Source: Lachnospiraceae bacterium (GTDB lineage: Bacteria; Bacillota; Clostridia; Lachnospirales; Lachnospiraceae). Taken from it: a DNA stretch of 64,000 nucleotides. A program made the translations under genes and the position numbers. The stretch covers positions 55,190 through 119,189 of the forward strand of contig JAFZQU010000012.1 of the NCBI GenBank assembly GCA_017620255.1. Direction: 5' to 3'. The notes beneath the pieces were generated by a model. That model was not told the DNA's origin, searched no databases, and worked only from the letters and a program-made list of their open reading frames with translations. Below are positions 60,153 to 64,000 of the stretch, piece by piece (the first letter of the stretch is position 1; every line of letters begins with the position of its first letter).

Positions 60153-61397
60153 CGTTCTTTGGTTTAATGCCTCGAGAGCTAAGTTCGTATTGACCCCGGT
60201 ATAATAGTTCTTTTTCGCCACTTCCGGCGAATTTCCAAACAACTCCGCTGCCAGGATCAGGTTGCCGCCTGATGCATTGATCACATCCGTGATCGCATTT
60301 CTGCGAAAAGAATGTGTTCCTTTGATCAGGTCTCTGCTGATCGGAATGGAAAGCCTCTGACAAAGCCGGTAATAAAAATGATATACGGCATTGTTATTGA
60401 TTACGCCGTTTTCGTTATCGGCAGGAAACAGGAACTCGCTTTCCGGATAGTATTGATCCAGCATCTGATACAGACGTTCCAAAAACTCCTTCAGGCTCTC
60501 TGTAATGGGAAACTGCCTGTTTTTGTATGTTTTGGTATGTTCCACGATCTCAAAGTGCTCCGGAACATCATCATGCTTCTTGACCGTGATCTGTTCCCGG
60601 GAGATCAAAACATATCGTTCGTGAACGTCAGACCTGCGAAGCGGTGGAATCTCTCCACGTCTTGCGCCCATCAGAATCTGCATCTCCAGCGCATATGCCG
60701 GTACGCAACCGGGCTTTTTCTCCTGCATCCTGTGTATTTCCTTCAGAATCCGTTTCATATCCGCTTCAGAGTGTACGCGTTTTTCAATGGCAGCCTCTCT
60801 TACGATCATACCGCTAAACTTTTTGAAGTTTATCCGCGTAAACGGATTCTCCTGGATCCAATATTGCTCGTAAGCAAGCTCGAATGATGCTTTCAAAATG
60901 CTTTTGAGAGAATTCAGCGCTTTCTCACGCAGGGAGTATCTCTTCATATTATAATAGATGATCTCCTCGATATCGCTTTTCGAGATCGTGTCGATATAAC
61001 GTCCCTCAAAATCCGTCCCTTCAAAATACCTCTTGTAGTAGGACTTGAGAACGCTGACCGAATTCTGTGCGCTGAGCAGTTTCTCCGGATCCTTCACATA
61101 TCTGAGTTTTTCATCCAGTACGAAAATGTAGACTTCGCGGAAGGTTTTCTTGGTCCTTCCCGTTATTCCCTTCTCGTGCTCATATACTTTATCCTGAAGT
61201 TCCGTTATGGTCTTGGCAAAAAGTTGCTTTCGTCCTGTCTTTTTGGACGGATCGGAAACATAGATCCGATAGTACCCGTCTTTTCCGGGCTTGGAGGGAA
61301 AACGATAGCTTTCCAGTATTTCTTTCTTTTCAAGGTACATATATAACTCTCGGGCATCCCGCAGAGTCATTTTATCATAGTCCGTTACTTTAATCAC
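60144..61397 (-). CDS. Tyrosine recombinase/integrase
   Basis: A protein of 417 residues. An N-terminal AP2-like arm-binding region (PSKPGKDGYYRIYVSDPSKK) is followed by a SAM-like core-binding domain (about 95-200) and the catalytic domain. Active-site positions are Arg in MGARRGEIPPL, HSFRRNA (the H-x-x-R pair) and Tyr in KKNYYTG. The second His/Trp position (LFGNSPEVA) is Asn. Such enzymes integrate elements at tRNA genes; this one ends 101 bases from tRNA-Pro and points at it. No excisionase is visible. The element would extend right, out of the window. Confidence 0.9.
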   Translation of the reverse strand: MIKVTDYDKMTLRDARELYMYLEKKEILESYRFPSKPGKDGYYRIYVSDPSKKTGRKQLFAKTITELQDKVYEHEKGITGRTKKTFREVYIFVLDEKLRYVKDPEKLLSAQNSVSVLKSYYKRYFEGTDFEGRYIDTISKSDIEEIIYYNMKRYSLREKALNSLKSILKASFELAYEQYWIQENPFTRINFKKFSGMIVREAAIEKRVHSEADMKRILKEIHRMQEKKPGCVPAYALEMQILMGARRGEIPPLRRSDVHERYVLISREQITVKKHDDVPEHFEIVEHTKTYKNRQFPITESLKEFLERLYQMLDQYYPESEFLFPADNENGVINNNAVYHFYYRLCQRLSIPISRDLIKGTHSFRRNAITDVINASGGNLILAAELFGNSPEVAKKNYYTGVNTNLALEALNQRTFS

Positions 61398-61424
61398 TAC
61401 CGTTTCCTCCTTTCCGATTTTTTC

Positions 61425-61559
61425 CGTAATAAAATCCGTCAGGAATTACTGTTTTGACCAATTTGGTCAAAGGGTTTGGGCTTGCCCAACATGGGTTATC
61501 AGGGGAACCCTGATCAAGCGATCGTAGGACGGATAGAGCCCTACGATCTCTGCTTGTTA
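61425..61559 (+). repeat. Structured hairpin element, left copy
   Basis: A 135-base copy of an element that recurs inverted at 62060-62195. Five hairpins: AAATCC/GGAATT (61432-61446); TTTGACCA/TGGTCAAA (61453-61471); TTGGGC/GCCCAA (61476-61489); ATCAGGG/CCCTGAT (61498-61514); CAAGC/GCTTG enclosing GATCGTAGG/CCTACGATC (61515-61556). Both copies start CGTAATAAAATCC and end CTGCTTGTTA. It lies in the 5' leader region of the integrase gene. Confidence 0.75.
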
Positions 61560-61654
61560 GCTCCTGTTTTTCGCATCCCTTTGTTTGGAAGAAACGGAAA
61601 TGAAGAGATGATCCGGGCGAGGATTCATCCGATTGAGACATGGGATTCCCGGCT

Positions 61655-61975
61655 TTTTTGCCACAAATCGCTTCTAAGTGGCAAAAATGGTCGTGTAGTG
61701 CCAAAAATCGGGTTTAGGAAGCAAAAAATGCAAAAAAGTGCGAGAATCCACAAGATTGTGTCGTGCCATTTTCGGCTCCTAAGTGGCAAAAATGGTCGTG
61801 ATGTGTCAAAAATCGGGTTTAAGAGGCAAAAAATGCAAAAAAGTGCGAGAATCCCCAAGATTATGGCGCGCCACTTTTTGGCTCCTAAGAAGCAAAAATG
61901 GTCGTGATGTGTCAAAAATCAGGTTTAAGATACAAAAAATGCCACAAACCGCACGTATCCCCTCGAAAATGGCTT
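61655..61975. repeat. Three tandem 105-base repeats
   Basis: The motif AAGTGGCAAAAATGGTCGTG recurs (with changes) at 61676, 61781 and 61887, at spacings of 105 and 106 bases. Each unit also holds TCAAAAATCGGGTTTA and ATGCAAAAAAGTGCGAGAAT. Translated readings on both strands are simple repeats and look like artefacts. The array lies between the two inverted hairpin elements. Confidence 0.85.
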
Positions 61976-62059
61976 AGCGAGACTGGAATCAATTCAGAAC
62001 AAAAACGGACTAAGAATGGAGATGATCATTTTCATGATTTGGATATCGATAACAGGTTT

Positions 62060-62195
62060 TAACAAGCAGAGATGGTTCATTGTAAACAACTCACCATCGC
62101 TTGGTCAGGGAGAACCCTGACTACCCCGGTTGGGCAAGCCCAAACCCTTCGTCCGTACCGGACGAAACGGTAAATCCCAGAGGGATTTTATTACG
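62060..62195 (-). repeat. Structured hairpin element, right copy (inverted)
   Basis: The inverted partner of the element at 61425. Read on the minus strand: AAATCCC/GGGATTT, TTCGTCCG/CGGACGAA, TTGGGC/GCCCAA, GTCAGGG/CCCTGAC, and CAAGC/GCTTG enclosing GATGGT/ACCATC. Where stems differ from the left copy they differ on both sides, so pairing is kept. It starts about 200 bases after the stop of the IS110 transposase. Confidence 0.75.
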
Positions 62196-62396
62196 TTATA
62201 TGAATCAGAGATATGTGATATGATATTGTGAAAGAAATAGTTATTTTGATTATCTTTCAGTTTTATAGACGATGACAAATCTTGCTAATGTTTGTCAAGA
62301 AGATTTAAAGCACCTTTGGAACAGAAAAAAGGGTAACTTTAATTAGACCTGCTGTTGCAGACCGGCAGTAAACGGATATAATGAAAGCAGACGGAT
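62196..62396. other. Noncoding stretch 3' of the IS110 transposase
   Basis: An AT-rich stretch of about 200 bases between the right hairpin copy and the transposase stop. I see no gene or terminal inverted repeat. It probably contains one IS110 end, which cannot be fixed without a second copy or an empty site. Confidence 0.4.
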
Positions 62397-63590
62397 TTAC
62401 TTATATAACTCCATTGCACGAGCGTAGTAGATCCTAAGGAACTTATTAACGGCAGCCATCTTGGCTACGTTGTATGGTTTCCCTTCCTGTTCCTTTTTGA
62501 GCAGAAAAAGGTAAACAGGATCATCCTGAGGTTTTGTAAGTTTGAGCGCCTGCATAACCTCAAAACAAGCTTTTCTGAGAGCCGGGTTGCCACGTTTGGA
62601 GATGTGACGATTCCGGCTCTCGAACTGACCGGATTGATACGGAGGAGCGTCATTACCAGCATAAGCATTTAAGGCCTTTCCGCTGTGAAAACGACGGATG
62701 TCACCGATTTCTCCGAGTATGATGGGGCCAAGGCGATCACCCACACCGGCCATAGAGCGAAGTACTTTATACTCAGGTATGGTCTCTGCTATGATCCGCA
62801 TTTGAAGATTGATCTCATCGGCAGCTTTCTGGAAGGCAGACACAAGATCAACACACTGTTCCTGTACCATTGCAGTAATGGGATTTTCACCATGGGTGGT
62901 AATGCTATTTAAGGCTAGCTCATATATTGCAAGTCCTTTTGCTCCGGCGTATCGATCTGTAGTCTTTTGAACCAGGACTTGATAACTATTCAGAAATCGG
63001 GTTTTTCCCATTTTCTGTATATTATCAAAGGATTTAAAACGCTTTATAAACCGTAGAAGAACACAATTGTCGGGATCCCGGCTTTTTAATGGCAGTAAAG
63101 ATGTTATTCCGGGCATGGTTTCATCAAGAAGATTAATAAGATGTGTTTTGTTTACGGTAAGCACAGATATTCGTTGATTATACTGTCTGGACAGAAAACG
63201 TAAATCATCAAATTTCTGATCAGCAGGAGTAATTGGAACCAGTGAATATGATTTTTCCAAAGCATATTGAGCAATCCTGATGGCATCTTTTTTGTCGGTT
63301 TTGGCTTTTCTGAGTTCGTTATCACCGTACTTTTTCATCAAATACGGATTGATAAAACAGAATGGCAAATTCGACGCCTGAAATGCCTTCATAAGAGGAT
63401 AATGATAGTGACTGGTAGGTTCCATCAGTATTACTGCATGTTCTTTGGTTTCTTTGATATAATTAACCAAAGCAGTGAGTTCATCGGATGTGTGGTGAAC
63501 CTCAAACGGTTTTGCACGTATGCTGCCGTCACCATTTAGTATGGCAACAGTACTTTTGGATTTGGAAACATCAATACCGACAGCAATCAT
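62397..63590 (-). CDS. IS110 family transposase (recombinase)
   Basis: A protein of 397 residues from ATG 63590 (MIAVGIDVSKSKSTVAILNG) behind GGAGA. The N-terminal RuvC-like DEDD domain shows Asp in AVGIDVSKSK, Glu in VILMEPTSHYHY and Asp in KAKTDKKDAIRIA. The C-terminal Tnp20 domain has MAGVGDRLGPIILGEIGD, FHSGKALNAYAGNDAPPYQS with the expected catalytic Ser and KRGNPALRKACFE. It is full length without frameshift, so probably active or recently so. IS110 elements move by a bridge RNA from their own noncoding end; here a 250-base noncoding stretch lies 5' of the gene. Confidence 0.93.
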   Translation of the reverse strand: MIAVGIDVSKSKSTVAILNGDGSIRAKPFEVHHTSDELTALVNYIKETKEHAVILMEPTSHYHYPLMKAFQASNLPFCFINPYLMKKYGDNELRKAKTDKKDAIRIAQYALEKSYSLVPITPADQKFDDLRFLSRQYNQRISVLTVNKTHLINLLDETMPGITSLLPLKSRDPDNCVLLRFIKRFKSFDNIQKMGKTRFLNSYQVLVQKTTDRYAGAKGLAIYELALNSITTHGENPITAMVQEQCVDLVSAFQKAADEINLQMRIIAETIPEYKVLRSMAGVGDRLGPIILGEIGDIRRFHSGKALNAYAGNDAPPYQSGQFESRNRHISKRGNPALRKACFEVMQALKLTKPQDDPVYLFLLKKEQEGKPYNVAKMAAVNKFLRIYYARAMELYK

Positions 63591-63851
63591 AGAAAGTATC
63601 TCCTTTCGATTATTATTGATTGGATCCGGCTCTTCAGGGTTCACTCATATTCTTTAGTTAAACGGGAGAAGTATACTTTCCCAACTTGCTGAATCGAATG
63701 TAGAACGATGAAGGCGGGCTGACACATTTGTCTCCGGGCGTGGAGTCCCAATCGAAGATTCCGTCAGACCAATCACCCTCATCATATATAAAGAGCAGAG
63801 ACTGTTAAAGCCTCTACTTATATATTAAGAATCGGAGTTTGTGGAGGGATT
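63591..63851 (-). ncRNA. Noncoding 5' region of IS110 element, candidate bridge RNA locus
   Basis: 260 bases without a gene, upstream of the transposase. On the minus strand it holds short hairpins: CTCC/GGAG and GACA/TGTC around 63720-63760, GGGA/TCCC near 63690, and a longer imperfect stem at 63785-63825. IS110-group elements encode their bridge RNA in this position. The RNA itself, its loops and the element end are inferred, not seen. Confidence 0.35.
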
Positions 63852-64000
63852 ATGGCTTTTGATTTTAAGAAAGAATACAAAGAGTTTTATATGCCAAAAA
63901 ATAAACCTGAGATTGTAAATGTTCCAAAAGCAAATTACATCGCAGTCAGGGGGAAAGGTAATCCAAATGAAGAAGACGGGGCATATCAGCAGGCAATAAG
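63852..64000 (+). CDS. GyrI-like small-molecule-binding protein (partial)
   Basis: Only the first 49 residues are in the window, starting at ATG 63852 after GGAGGG. MAFDFKKEYKEFYMPKNKPE, followed by IVNVPKANYIAVRGKGNPNE, matches the start of stand-alone GyrI-like (SBM/SHS2-type) proteins, including the A-V-R-G-x-G turn. Relatives bind small hydrophobic molecules and protect against toxic compounds or gyrase inhibitors. As it lies right of the IS110 element, it may be host or mobile-element cargo. Confidence 0.7.
   Translation, partial: MAFDFKKEYKEFYMPKNKPEIVNVPKANYIAVRGKGNPNEEDGAYQQAI

Noticed and set aside
61476..61907. Possible 143-residue gene on the plus strand, and a hydrophobic repeat reading at 61625-61915 on the minus strand
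   Set aside because: Both simply translate the hairpin element and the 105-base tandem array; they have no ribosome site and no protein-like composition.
61655..61975. CRISPR array
   Set aside because: Repeats are 105 bases without unique spacers of constant size, and no cas gene is present.
61466..62147. Integron attC-like cores (GCCCAAC and GTTGGGC)
   Set aside because: The cores are adjacent halves of one small hairpin, not separated as in attC, and there is no integron integrase or cassette layout.

Overview
The window is chromosomal DNA from a motile, Gram-positive-type anaerobe, most likely a member of the Clostridia close to or within the Lachnospiraceae. This is an inference from gene content: a short type-3 prolyl-tRNA synthetase, an FchA/FolD pair, a compact Tad pilus locus with DUF5702- and DUF6382-type proteins, a flagellin/FliS operon headed by a DUF6240-type protein, lipoproteins instead of periplasmic adaptors, and strong AGGAGG-type ribosome sites. 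No rRNA is present, so the genus cannot be named.

Layout. 1-2.1 kb: start of a 7TM sensor protein, then bioY and birA, divergent around a repeated GTTTACAAT region. 2.1-6.8 kb: a leftward run degV-azlC-azlD-folC-fchA-folD. 6.9-12.6 kb: tRNA-Ala, then a response regulator/histidine kinase pair followed by an ABC exporter with phased direct repeats in front of it. 12.6-15.4 kb: a serine hydrolase with a damaged start and plsC. 15.4-22.2 kb: leftward cca, PEGA protein, large membrane protein, ddl and murF. 22.3-25.6 kb: two small proteins, proS and ackA. 25.6-32.4 kb: a second two-component system, a pseudouridine synthase, pgi, murG, a HIT protein and a flavodoxin/SCP2 protein. 32.5-40.6 kb: the Tad locus (prepilin peptidase, TadA with a fused receiver-like domain, TadB, TadC, Flp, DUF5702, two TadE-like proteins, a second peptidase, a DUF6382-type protein). 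40.8-45.1 kb: DUF6240-flagellin-FliS operon behind a sigma-28-like promoter. 45.1-53 kb: a five-gene ABC exporter with two lipoprotein adaptors. 53-59.7 kb: glgB, a 970-residue TPR/low-complexity/NTPase-like protein, rsmA and tatD. 59.7-60.1 kb: tRNA-Lys and tRNA-Pro.

From tRNA-Pro to the right edge the character changes. A tyrosine integrase ends beside the tRNA with three direct repeats at its stop codon, which suggests an integrated element. Next comes a gene-poor 1 kb stretch holding two inverted 135-base copies of a five-hairpin structured element around three 105-base tandem repeats, then an IS110-family transposase and the start of a GyrI-like protein.

How the genes work together. The folate genes feed one-carbon metabolism: FolD lacks two cyclohydrolase residues, and the neighbouring FchA probably supplies that step. 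ddl, murF and murG serve peptidoglycan synthesis. The Tad and flagellar blocks together indicate surface attachment and motility. The best candidate for something undescribed is the covarying hairpin element at 61425-62195. The FolD/FchA split, the TadZ-receiver/TadA fusion and the Cys/His-tailed pseudopilin come next.
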